In this document: one piece after another, positions 13,207 through 20,491 of the stretch
Layout: each line of letters starts with the position of its first letter
Position numbering within the stretch: position 1 is the first letter of the stretch
Assembly: GCA_005773095.1 (NCBI GenBank)
Contig: SXHT01000030.1
Span: 1 to 27,846, forward strand
Source: Planctomycetaceae bacterium
GTDB taxonomy: Bacteria; Planctomycetota; Planctomycetia; Pirellulales; PALSA-1355
Length of the DNA: 27,846 bases
Direction of reading: 5' to 3'
Program-made: the position numbers and the translations under genes
Notes under the pieces: generated by a model
What the model was told of the DNA's origin: nothing
Databases searched by the model: none
The model's input: the letters and a program-made list of their open reading frames with translations, nothing else

Positions 13207-15240
13207 CTTTCGCAATTCGCCGCCGCGGTTTGACTTGACTGCGGCGACGACGCGATCGAGCACAGCATCGGCTTGTTCCCCCGTGAGCGTGCCCTCCGGC
13301 GACCGCAGCGTGAGCGTCATCAGCAAACTCTTCTTACCCTTGCCCAATCGCTCATCGTCTCGGTACACGTCGACGAAGGTCAGACCTTCCGCTTGAGGTT
13401 TCGCAGCATCCTGCACCGTGCGCGCCAGGTCGCCCCACGCGACCGCCTCATCCACCACGAAATTCAGATCGCGCGACACGGCAGGATACACCGACAGCGG
13501 CACATACTGGGGAACTAAGCTCGCAATGGCCCTGAGCGCCGAAAAACGAAGCTCGGCTACCGTGGTCGTTCCGCGCAGCTCAAACAAGTTCAGCGCCGAG
13601 CTGCTGACTTCACCGCAAAAACCCAGCAGCAGATCGCGCACATCTCCGCAGGTCAGCCGCAGCTCACACGATCTTGGCTCGGCAAACAGGCCATGCCGCG
13701 TGGGATGCCCAGTGACCTTGGCCGACGGATTGAGCACCGCGACGACGGCTTCAATAATTCCTTTCACCGCACGAAAATCGCCGCCGCTGGTGATGCCGAT
13801 CATGAGCGGCTCCTCGGGCAGGTCACCCGGCTTGCCGCCGGGCAAGTAGACCTTGGCAATCTCGAACAGCTCGATCACGGGATTCGCAAGCGTCTCGTTC
13901 GTCCGGCGCGCACCGAGCAAGCTAGGCAAGAGACTTCGCCGCAAACGATCGGCTCTTCGCAAGACCGGCACGTTGGTCACAAACGGCGGCTCACGGGTCC
14001 AGGGACTCAGCGCGCTTGACCAGGGCTCCTCCACCGCGCTGAGCGTCATCGCTTCGTCGAGGCCGGCTGCAACCAGCACCTGGCGAATCCTTGCCAGCAC
14101 GCGGTCGTCGTCGGTGCGGTGCGAGGGAAACATCGGCACCTGGGCGTCTTCCGGAATCTTGTCGTAACCATGCACGCGCGCCACTTCTTCAACCAGATCA
14201 ATCTCGCGATCCAAGTCGCGCCGCCAGGTGGGCGGAATCACTTCCACGCGTTCAGCGTCCGCACGCAGTTCACGATTTCCAAGTGCCAGGAGAATCTGGC
14301 GAGCTTCCGCCGCCGGCACGTCAATGCCAAGGATCCGCTTTAGCTGCGAGAATCGCAGCGTAATGGGGGACCGTTCGGCCGCCTTTCGGCCGATGTCGAT
14401 CACGCCTGCCGCCAGCTCGCCTCCGGCCAGGTCGAGAATCAGCTCGCAACAGCGGCGACTCGCCCAATCCACCCCCGCGGGGTCAAGCGCCCGCTCGAAG
14501 CGATACGACGAATCGCTGTGCAGGCCAAGCGTCCGCGCGCTTGCCCGGATCGAATGCGGAGCGAACTCGGCCGACTCGATCAGGAGTTCCTTCGTATCTT
14601 GTGTGACTTCGGTCTCCGCACCCCCCATGACACCGCCCAATGCCACCGGTCGCCGAGCATCCGCGATCACGCAGATCGACTCGTCGAGCGTGTATTGCTT
14701 ATGGTTGATGGCCACAAACTTCTCCCCCTTCCACGCTCGCCGCACGAGGATCTGCCGGCCCGATAATCTTTCCAGGTCGAAGGCATGCAGCGGTTGCCCG
14801 GATTCCATGAGCACGTAGTTGGTGATGTCCACCACATTGTTGATGGCGCCGATGCCGATCGTGGCCAACCGCCGCACCATCCAATCGGGGCTTGGTCCGA
14901 CATTGACATCGCGAATCACACGGGCCGTGTATCGCGGGCAAAGCTCCGGACATTCAATCGCGACCTTGGCCAGTTCCTCTGCCGGCACCTGACCTTCGTG
15001 CGGCCGGGCCTTGGGCAACGTCAGAGGCCTGCCCAGCAGCACTGCGGCCTCGCGCGCGATGCCGATCATGCCAAGCCAATCGGACCGATTGCTGGTGACT
15101 TCCAGATTCAAGCAGTCATCATCGCCATGGCGGGTGACGCCGTCGTCGTTCAGGCCGACGAACATCAGGCGATGCGCAAGCTGCTCGGCCGTCAGCTCGA
15201 CGGCAACGTACTGCTTCAACCAATCAAAGGAAACGAGCAT
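13204..15240 (-). CDS. pheT: Phenylalanine--tRNA ligase beta subunit (678 aa)
   Basis: The protein aligns over its length with bacterial PheT. It has the N-terminal MLVSFDWLKQYVAVELTAEQ and the core VTSNRSDWLGMIGIAREAAV. A B3/B4 editing-type region contains VDITNYVLMESGQPLHAFDL, and a B5-type segment reads RFSQLKRILGIDVPAAEA. The C-terminal FDX-ACB anticodon-binding domain starts near YPAVSRDLNFVVDEAVAWGD. The E. coli protein is about 795 residues; the difference is the missing EMAP/OB tRNA-binding domain, because MFVGLNDDGV runs straight into the DDCLNLEVTSNRSD segment. With PheS it forms the alpha2-beta2 enzyme that charges tRNA-Phe and edits Tyr errors. ATG at 15240 has GGTGA about 7 nt upstream. 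The stop codon lies inside repeat A3. Confidence 0.96.
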   Translation of the reverse strand: MLVSFDWLKQYVAVELTAEQLAHRLMFVGLNDDGVTRHGDDDCLNLEVTSNRSDWLGMIGIAREAAVLLGRPLTLPKARPHEGQVPAEELAKVAIECPELCPRYTARVIRDVNVGPSPDWMVRRLATIGIGAINNVVDITNYVLMESGQPLHAFDLERLSGRQILVRRAWKGEKFVAINHKQYTLDESICVIADARRPVALGGVMGGAETEVTQDTKELLIESAEFAPHSIRASARTLGLHSDSSYRFERALDPAGVDWASRRCCELILDLAGGELAAGVIDIGRKAAERSPITLRFSQLKRILGIDVPAAEARQILLALGNRELRADAERVEVIPPTWRRDLDREIDLVEEVARVHGYDKIPEDAQVPMFPSHRTDDDRVLARIRQVLVAAGLDEAMTLSAVEEPWSSALSPWTREPPFVTNVPVLRRADRLRRSLLPSLLGARRTNETLANPVIELFEIAKVYLPGGKPGDLPEEPLMIGITSGGDFRAVKGIIEAVVAVLNPSAKVTGHPTRHGLFAEPRSCELRLTCGDVRDLLLGFCGEVSSSALNLFELRGTTTVAELRFSALRAIASLVPQYVPLSVYPAVSRDLNFVVDEAVAWGDLARTVQDAAKPQAEGLTFVDVYRDDERLGKGKKSLLMTLTLRSPEGTLTGEQADAVLDRVVAAVKSNRGGELRK

Positions 15241-15256
15241 ATCTGTTCACCGCCTG

Positions 15257-15299
15257 CGGCTCGATCCTTCTCCCTCCGGGGCAAGGGAGTGCAGAGCCG
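15257..15299 (-). promoter_or_regulatory. Nested hairpin in the pheS-pheT intergenic region
   Basis: In the 63-bp gap, CGGCTC (15257-15262) pairs with GAGCCG (15294-15299), and inside it CTCCCT (15270-15275) pairs with AGGGAG (15284-15289). It ends 17 bases before the pheT start on the transcript. It may tune pheT translation or stabilise RNA, or may be another mobile palindrome; there is no T-run to suggest termination. Confidence 0.45.
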
Positions 15300-15303
15300 A
15301 TCA

Positions 15304-16386
15304 TCAAAACTGCTCCAGGAACCGGACATCATTCCTGTAGAACTCACGAATATCGCCCACGTTGTGCCGCCGAGCACAGACGCGCTCGACGCCAAGCCCA
15401 AAGGCAAAGCCGCTAAATACCTCCGGATCATATCCCACCGCGCGCAGCACGTTCGGGTCGACCATGCCGGCCCCGCCCATTTCAATCCAGCGCCCGGCGC
15501 CGGTCTTGGTGTCGTGCCAACTCATATCCACTTCCACGCTTGGCTCAGTAAATGGGAAGAACGAAGGCCGAAAGCGAATATGCACATCGCCGCCTAAAAA
15601 ACTGCTGGCGAACAACCGCAGGACACTCTTGAGATCGGCCATTGTCACCTGGCGATCGACGAGCAACCCCTCAATCTGATGAAACATGGGGTAATGCGTG
15701 GCATCCGCCGTATCGGGCCGATACACGCGGCCGAGCGAGATGATGCGCACCGGCGGCTGCTGCGTTTCCATCACGCGGATCTGCACCGTGCTGGTCTGGC
15801 TGCGAAGCAGCAGTGGTTTCCCGCGGTCGGGGCTCTCCGAACCGCGCTGCGAGTCTCGGAGAGACTCGCCTACGTGACGCGCCGTCGTCAGATAAAAATT
15901 CTCCAGCGGATCGCGAGCCGGGTGCGCTGCCGGAATATTAAGCGCTTCAAAGTTATGCCACTCATCTTCAATCTCGGGACCGCTGGCCACCGTGAACCCC
16001 AGCCGGCCCATGATGTCCTTGAGTTCTTCAATCGTTTGGGTGAGCGGATGCAAATGCCCCACGCGCGGGCGGATGCCGGGCAACGTGCGATCGAACATCG
16101 GACCAGCGGGGCGCGCCGCCGTCAGTGAAGCAATGCGCGCTTGCGCAGCCGTGAACGCAGCTTCAACCGCCTGCTTTGCCGCATTGAACCGCTTGCCCGC
16201 CGCTGGCTTGTCGGGCCCCTGTACGGCCCCAAGTCCCTTTTGCGCGCTCCTCAGGCGCCCGCTTTTTGCACCCAGATACTCCACGCGGGCCAGCTCCAGC
16301 GCATCGGCATCGGCTGCTCCTGCGAAGGCTTTTTCAGCCTCAATCTGCAGCACGTCCAGCTCAACGGTCAACGCCTCAAGCGTCAC
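15304..16386 (-). CDS. pheS: Phenylalanine--tRNA ligase alpha subunit (360 aa) with an inserted palindrome-encoded segment
   Basis: PheS is clear. An N-terminal coiled-coil region (1 to about 90) is followed by the class II catalytic domain. That domain contains HPLTQTIEELKDIMGRLGF, GPEIEDEWHNFEALNIP, motif 2 near LLLRSQTSTVQIRVM, GRVYRPDTADATHYPMFHQI and the C-terminal motif 3 GFAFGLGVERVCARR. It binds ATP and Phe and charges tRNA-Phe. The GTG at 16384-16386 is chosen because GGGGAGAG lies about 7 nt upstream; a TTG at 16425 has no such support. Odd feature: about 20 residues (roughly 172-191) between NFYLTTARHV and LLLRSQTS are absent from PheS as I know it, and are encoded by a DNA palindrome. 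The reading frame is intact, so the enzyme probably tolerates the insertion. Confidence 0.95.
   Translation of the reverse strand: MTLEALTVELDVLQIEAEKAFAGAADADALELARVEYLGAKSGRLRSAQKGLGAVQGPDKPAAGKRFNAAKQAVEAAFTAAQARIASLTAARPAGPMFDRTLPGIRPRVGHLHPLTQTIEELKDIMGRLGFTVASGPEIEDEWHNFEALNIPAAHPARDPLENFYLTTARHVGESLRDSQRGSESPDRGKPLLLRSQTSTVQIRVMETQQPPVRIISLGRVYRPDTADATHYPMFHQIEGLLVDRQVTMADLKSVLRLFASSFLGGDVHIRFRPSFFPFTEPSVEVDMSWHDTKTGAGRWIEMGGAGMVDPNVLRAVGYDPEVFSGFAFGLGVERVCARRHNVGDIREFYRNDVRFLEQF
15833..15869. repeat. Palindrome inside pheS coding sequence
   Basis: GCGAGTCTC (15849-15857) and GAGACTCGC (15861-15869) form a perfect 9-bp stem with a 3-nt loop. A second arm, CTCTCCGA at 15833-15840, can alternatively pair with TCGGAGAG at 15856-15863. 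The palindrome sits wholly within the segment that interrupts the PheS family alignment (about 15814-15872), which suggests it arrived as a small mobile palindrome. Confidence 0.7.
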
Positions 16387-16520
16387 AAGTTGCTCTCCCC
16401 TCGTCGGCAAGGAACTTCGGCCCAATGTCGAGATAGAACACGTTTTGTCCGTCGTCCAACTTCGAAAAAATCAAAATTGCCCTGCTTCACTCGGGAGTTT
16501 ATGCTCTCGCGCATCTACTT

Positions 16521-16628
16521 TCACCAGGCTGGGTTGGCTGTGGCGTCCTGCGACCTGGCGACTGCCGCGAAAAATGTCGCAGAGACCGCCATCAAGACGA
16601 CCAACTTGAATGATCGCACGCATTTCAT
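16521..16628 (-). CDS. Possible short secreted peptide or decayed signal-peptide stub (35 aa)
   Basis: MKCVRSFKLVVLMAVSATFF followed by AAVARSQDATANPAW and a stop looks like a complete signal peptide (basic start, hydrophobic core, AxA-type cleavage near AVARS/SQ) with only about ten residues of mature peptide. AAGG lies about 8 nt before the ATG at 16628. It lies upstream of pheS on the same strand, ending about 134 bp before it. It is either a tiny secreted peptide or the surviving front of a broken secreted-protein gene; the latter seems likelier because repeat B2 sits just behind it. No function is assigned. Confidence 0.35.
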   Translation of the reverse strand: MKCVRSFKLVVLMAVSATFFAAVARSQDATANPAW

Positions 16629-16716
16629 GGGGAGGCCTTCAGAAGAACAGATGCTGTCGGATAGAATTTGTAATCCCACCGCGCCCCTAATACAAGCGTC
16701 GGACCACTGGTCGAAA

Positions 16717-16793
16717 GGCCGATCCGTTATCCGCGATAGGGCCGGCTGCGCCGGCCAGAGTTGAGTGATTTCGCCATGCACGGCCGGCCCGAC
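16717..16793 (+). repeat. Dispersed repeat family B, copy B2 (left half only)
   Basis: GGCCGATCCGTTATCCGC is followed by GGGCCGGCTGCGCCGGCC, GAGTGATTTCGC and GGCCGGCCC. The order matches the left half of B1 (GGCCGATCC, palindrome, GTGATTTCGC, GGCCGGC). The right half is missing; homology stops where the leader of the PGK-like gene begins. Confidence 0.7.
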
Positions 16794-16827
16794 AAACTAC
16801 TCCTATTCCCAAACCCCTGATCCCGTC

Positions 16828-18222
16828 ATGACTGATCCCTCCGCGATGCTCGCCTGGACGCAAGCGATTCTCGGCGTCAACCCGCTGGTTCCCAAGCGGC
16901 CACTGCCCGATTACCTCAAAGCCATCCCACGTTTGGCCTCGCTCGCCGGGGTGCCCAGCGGCACGCCGGTGCTGGTGCGGGGCGATGTCGATGTCAAGCC
17001 CGGCAAGACGGTTGGCGAGGGGGACATTCGCTTGCGTTCCATGGTTGAAACGCTCAGGTTCGGCCAGTCGAAGGGTTGGAAGCAAATCGTCTTTGGGCAC
17101 AAGGGTCGCAAGCCGGAAGAGTCGCTCGACGCGGTCGGCAGGCGGCTCGGCGAGATTCTCGGCTGCAACGTACCGCTGGTCGCGGATTGGCTCGATGAAT
17201 CGACCATGACCATTCGCGATCAAGTCACCGAAACGATTCAAGCCGCCGCGCCGGGCTGCATCCTGCTGTTGGAAAACACTCGCAAGTACGAGATCGAGCG
17301 CCTGCTCTGGAAGGCCAAACCCGCCGACCTGCCGGGCCTTGCCGACAAACTGGCCAAGATCGCCAATGAGTACTTTGCAAAAATCGCGACAATCTACCTG
17401 AACGAAGCGCTTTCGGCGGGAAGTCTCGACACATCGACCACCATCGTGCCCGCCGCCATGGATCGTGTGGCGCTGGGCGCCTACGTGGCCCATGAATTCG
17501 ACGGCCCCATGATGCGTTGCCTGAGCGCCGATCTGGTTGTGTTCAGCGGACTCAAGACCGACAAGCTGGATGACCTGGAAGCGGTGATTGGCCGCGGCGC
17601 CGTCGAGATGGTCTTCGTCGCTGGCTCGCTCGCGCTGGCGGTGAAGAAGGCCGAGGCTTTGCTCGCAGGCAATGACTTTTGCCTGGGCGTCGCCGAAGAT
17701 CCGGCGCATGCGGACAAGCCGTATTTCATTGCGACGCAGCGGATCGAGCAAGCCAAACGCATGCTCAGCAATGGTCGTGTGAAGGGGATTGAGTTTGTCC
17801 TGCCCATCGACTTTGTGTTGCAGGACGGCAAGCCAGCCGACAGACTGCAGCCCGGCGATCAGCAATTCGACGTTGGCCCCAAGACCAGCGACCAGTTTGC
17901 CAGAAAAATTGGTGAGTTTATCGCCAGGCACAAGGGCAAACCGACGGCCGCTTTTTACAACGGCGTGTTGGGGATGTTCGAGGAACCGCGATTCGAGGAC
18001 GGCACGCGCAAGTTCATCGCGCAACTCAAACGAATGAAAGACGCGGGCATCGAAGTCTTTGTCGGTGGAGGCGAGGGGGGCGAAGCGCTCCATCGCTACG
18101 GCAAAGAAGACGACTGCACACACTGCTTCACCGCCGGCGGAACCGTGCTCAACGCTCTGGGCAGCGAACCGGTGCCGTATCTCGTCGCCCTGACGATGGC
18201 TGCAAAAAGGGGGCGGCAATGA
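16828..18222 (+). CDS. Phosphoglycerate kinase-like protein, highly divergent, probably non-canonical (464 aa)
   Basis: The order of motifs is that of PGK, but many key residues differ. RGDVDV (51-56) stands for RxDxNxP, with Asn replaced by Asp. HKGRKPEESL (91-100) replaces SHLGRP. TRKYEIE (151-157) stands for the R-F segment. NEALSAGSLDTSTT (192-205) replaces NDAFGTAHRAHAS, so the substrate-binding Arg is absent. SGLKTDK (240-246) replaces GGAKVSDK. VGPKTSDQF (349-357) and NGVLGMFE (378-385) are well kept. GGGEGGEAL (413-421) replaces GGGDSxAA, and TAGGT replaces TGGGA. It is also longer than typical PGK (about 390-415). It may be a kinase with another substrate, or a non-catalytic relative. 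ATG at 16828 is taken because upstream in-frame codons lie in repeat B2; no Shine-Dalgarno sequence is seen. Confidence 0.8.
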   Translation: MTDPSAMLAWTQAILGVNPLVPKRPLPDYLKAIPRLASLAGVPSGTPVLVRGDVDVKPGKTVGEGDIRLRSMVETLRFGQSKGWKQIVFGHKGRKPEESLDAVGRRLGEILGCNVPLVADWLDESTMTIRDQVTETIQAAAPGCILLLENTRKYEIERLLWKAKPADLPGLADKLAKIANEYFAKIATIYLNEALSAGSLDTSTTIVPAAMDRVALGAYVAHEFDGPMMRCLSADLVVFSGLKTDKLDDLEAVIGRGAVEMVFVAGSLALAVKKAEALLAGNDFCLGVAEDPAHADKPYFIATQRIEQAKRMLSNGRVKGIEFVLPIDFVLQDGKPADRLQPGDQQFDVGPKTSDQFARKIGEFIARHKGKPTAAFYNGVLGMFEEPRFEDGTRKFIAQLKRMKDAGIEVFVGGGEGGEALHRYGKEDDCTHCFTAGGTVLNALGSEPVPYLVALTMAAKRGRQ

Positions 18223-18324
18223 CCCGCTCCGCGGGATGGGACCTGCTCCATGGGGGCTGACACGATTTGGCCCCCCTCCGCCTTTCGCCCTGGCATGGCC
18301 TGAAATCGGCGGATTTCCGGGTCG

Positions 18325-18353
18325 TTGCAGGCGGTCTCCCCCCCAGCTATAGT
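18325..18353 (+). promoter_or_regulatory. Predicted sigma-70-type promoter for the FHA gene
   Basis: TTGCAG (18325-18330) and TATAGT (18348-18353) are separated by 17 bp, close to the consensus TTGACA-N17-TATAAT. The site lies about 97 bp before the FHA gene start in a 228-bp gap that otherwise holds no gene. The spacer contains a run of C residues. Confidence 0.45.
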
Positions 18354-18450
18354 GGCTGGTTGCGGGGGTAGCGTGCGATTTTAGCTGGCGTCGCGCCGCC
18401 GCCCAACGTCTTCAGCTTCGGTAGCATAGCGAGCTGGGAACGGAGCATCG

Positions 18451-19173
18451 ATGGACGCAAAATTGGTTGTCGTAAGCGGCCAGGCTCAGGCGGCAGAATT
18501 CCCGCTGAGCTTGCCCGCCATGGTCGGCCGCAGCCGTGGGGCGGACATTAAGCTCGGGCATGCGCTGGTTAGCCGCAAACATTGCGAGCTGTACGAGTCG
18601 GACGGCCAATTGATGATTCGCGATCTTGGCTCTCTGAACGGCACCTTTGTCGGCGATGGGCGGATTAGCGATGTCACGGTGTTGCCTCCCGGCGCCATGG
18701 TCACGGTCGGCGCCGTCACTTTCCAGGCTGTCTACGGCGACATGGCCGACGAAACGGCGGCCGCCGATCCGAACGGGTTGCCCGAATTCATGGCGCCATC
18801 CTCCCTGCCGATGCGGGCCGCCGCCGCGCCCATTGAGCAGACGATCGAAATGAGCGAAGCCGATTCGCCGGCAACCGAGCCGGCATCGGGCGTCGACCGC
18901 GACGCGGGGATCGACTTTGGCTGGCTGAACGATCCTGAGGAACAAGTGGATGAGCCTCAGGCCAGTGCCGCGCTGGCCGCCAAAGAATCGGTGGACGACG
19001 CGCAAGCCAGCCGGCCCGCGGAAGAGAAAGAGTTGAATTTTCTGGAGCCCATGAAGGTTGGCGACCACGGCGAGACGGGCGGTGCAGAAGACGAGTTTAC
19101 GTTGCCCGAGCAGCAGCCCACCACCGCCGGCAACGACGATGACCTCAGCGATTTTTTTGCGAGCTTAAAATAG
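18451..19173 (+). CDS. FHA-domain protein (240 aa)
   Basis: Residues 1 to about 95 are a forkhead-associated domain that binds phosphothreonine peptides. MVGRSRGADIKLGHALVSRK has the conserved GR and the SR, HCEL carries the conserved His (44), and DLGSLNGTFVG has the N-G-T loop (63-65). All phosphopeptide-contacting positions are present, so binding should work. Residues 96-240 are acidic, Ala/Pro/Glu-rich and probably disordered, ending DDDLSDFFASLK, a short conserved-looking motif that could be a docking peptide. It would act as a reader for a Ser/Thr kinase, typical of planctomycetes; no kinase is in the window. GGAG lies about 6 nt before the ATG. Confidence 0.9.
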   Translation: MDAKLVVVSGQAQAAEFPLSLPAMVGRSRGADIKLGHALVSRKHCELYESDGQLMIRDLGSLNGTFVGDGRISDVTVLPPGAMVTVGAVTFQAVYGDMADETAAADPNGLPEFMAPSSLPMRAAAAPIEQTIEMSEADSPATEPASGVDRDAGIDFGWLNDPEEQVDEPQASAALAAKESVDDAQASRPAEEKELNFLEPMKVGDHGETGGAEDEFTLPEQQPTTAGNDDDLSDFFASLK

Positions 19174-19226
19174 CGGCGCGACGGGATCGGAAGTCGAGAT
19201 CGCCGAGGTTGGGGCACGAGAAGGTC

Positions 19227-19248
19227 TCCGCCGTCGCCTGAAGGCGGA
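19227..19248. repeat. Short hairpin between FHA and ASCH genes
   Basis: TCCGCC (19227-19232) pairs with GGCGGA (19243-19248) around a 10-nt loop. No T-run follows. It may be a remnant of another dispersed palindrome in the 107-bp gap. Confidence 0.35.
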
Positions 19249-19280
19249 ACTTCCAACCTCCTAACCGCCTCCCAAGCTTT

Positions 19281-19868
19281 ATGCTGCTTTTTAAGAAAAA
19301 GTTTCTGGAGGCGATTCGCAACGGCGAAAAAACGCAGACGATTCGGCTTTGGTTGCGGCCGCGCATGAAAGCTGGTCAGCGAAGTTATATCCCTGGGGTC
19401 GGATACATCCGCATTGGCTCAGTCGAGCAGGTGGAACTGGAAGACCTGACGGACGGCGACGCGCGCCCCGACGGCTTTCCGACCGCTAATGAGCTGCGTG
19501 CCGAGATCGTCGCGATCTATTCGCAATATCCCGATCAGGGACAGAAAGCGTATCGCATTCGATTTGCCCTGGCTCCCGACGAGAAAAAGCGGCTGCCAGG
19601 TCCGCGAATAACGAGTGCTCGTTGCAGCCTTTCTGTCCCCGCGGGATCGACGACCGAAGGGCTCCTCGCATCGCGCAAGCGCCGGGGCACAAACAAGAGC
19701 GGGTCCGGGAAACTCATGCCCAGCTCGCGCACCCAACCAGGCGCGCGCACGTTTCAATGCACTTCGCCCTCGCGGGGCATGCCCTCCGCGGCATTCCTGC
19801 CGAGACTTGTCCTTCCGGCCGATGGCTTCGCGCTGGCTCAAAGCCGCAAGAAGTCGATTAAGCCTTGA
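19281..19868 (+). CDS. ASCH-domain protein with aberrant C-terminal tail (195 aa)
   Basis: The first 100 or so residues match the ASCH fold (PUA-like, RNA-binding): MLLFKKKFLEAIRNGEKTQT, IRLWLRPRMKAGQRSYIPG and a final AYRIRFALAP strand. The GEKTQTIRLW segment is the usual binding-site motif with its Lys and Arg. ASCH proteins bind RNA or modified nucleosides; some hydrolyse N4-acetylcytidine, but I cannot assign that here. From about residue 105 the sequence turns into an Arg/Ser/Pro-rich tail with no domain, so the native stop was probably lost or shifted near 19600. The tail overlaps the 3' end of the convergent membrane-protein gene by 31 bp. No ribosome binding site is obvious. Confidence 0.68.
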   Translation: MLLFKKKFLEAIRNGEKTQTIRLWLRPRMKAGQRSYIPGVGYIRIGSVEQVELEDLTDGDARPDGFPTANELRAEIVAIYSQYPDQGQKAYRIRFALAPDEKKRLPGPRITSARCSLSVPAGSTTEGLLASRKRRGTNKSGSGKLMPSSRTQPGARTFQCTSPSRGMPSAAFLPRLVLPADGFALAQSRKKSIKP

Positions 19869-20485
19869 GCAATCGCTTGAGGATTCCTTGCCGACGTGAA
19901 AGCCAGCCCGGCAATCAGCATCAGACCAGCGACGACAAGGCTGTAGCCTCGCGGATTGCGCGGGACGACCATTTCTTGCAGCGAGCGACGCAGCGCCCCC
20001 TCCAATCGGCGCCAATCGGTGTAGCTCTGATCACCGGTGCTGACCAGGCTGACGTTTCGCATGCGGTCAAAGACTTCCAGATAGAGCTGCACTTTCAGCC
20101 TCGGCAATACAAGGCTGTCGCCCGCCCATCGAGCATCGGGGTCAAGCATGATTGCCGTCTCGGAAAGAATTGCTCGCAATTGGGCACTCGAAATGTTGTA
20201 AACGACCAGCCGCGGACGGCCGACGAGTATCCACAAGAGCAGCAGCAGGCAATAGAACATGCCCAGCATCAGCCAAACGTACGGCCCAAACTGGTTCGCC
20301 GCATGCTGGGGAAAGAATAGCGCCATGGGTCCTACCACCGCCAGGCCCAATAACGCGAGTCCCACGAGCAAGCCTTCCCGGGCGCCGGTCAACACGTAAG
20401 GTCGCCGTCGCAGATTGATCATCCCGAGCAGCACCAGATACATGGCGATCGGGGCAACGGCAACGAGAAGTTGAAAAGCAGGCAT
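19838..20485 (-). CDS. Four-helix membrane protein of unknown function (215 aa)
   Basis: Membrane helices are expected at about 4-24, 38-58, 68-89 and 181-197. A soluble domain of about 90 residues lies between helices 3 and 4 (VVYNISSAQLRAILSETAIM, then WAGDSLVLPRLKVQLYLEVF). I know this only as a conserved planctomycete membrane protein and cannot name a function. The ATG at 20485 lies 6 bp after the stop of the M28-type peptidase gene, so the two are almost surely one operon. A role alongside the peptidase at the membrane is a reasonable guess from that. It converges with the ASCH gene, overlapping its tail. Confidence 0.78.
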   Translation of the reverse strand: MPAFQLLVAVAPIAMYLVLLGMINLRRRPYVLTGAREGLLVGLALLGLAVVGPMALFFPQHAANQFGPYVWLMLGMFYCLLLLLWILVGRPRLVVYNISSAQLRAILSETAIMLDPDARWAGDSLVLPRLKVQLYLEVFDRMRNVSLVSTGDQSYTDWRRLEGALRRSLQEMVVPRNPRGYSLVVAGLMLIAGLAFTSARNPQAIAQGLIDFLRL

Positions 20486-20491
20486 GGAATA

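Noticed and set aside
14785..15597. 270-codon plus-strand frame spanning the pheS-pheT junction
   Set aside because: It runs antisense across two well-recognised synthetase genes.
16687..18219. 510-codon minus-strand frame opposite the PGK-like gene
   Set aside because: It mirrors the PGK-like gene codon for codon, and the PGK motif order is unmistakable on the plus strand.
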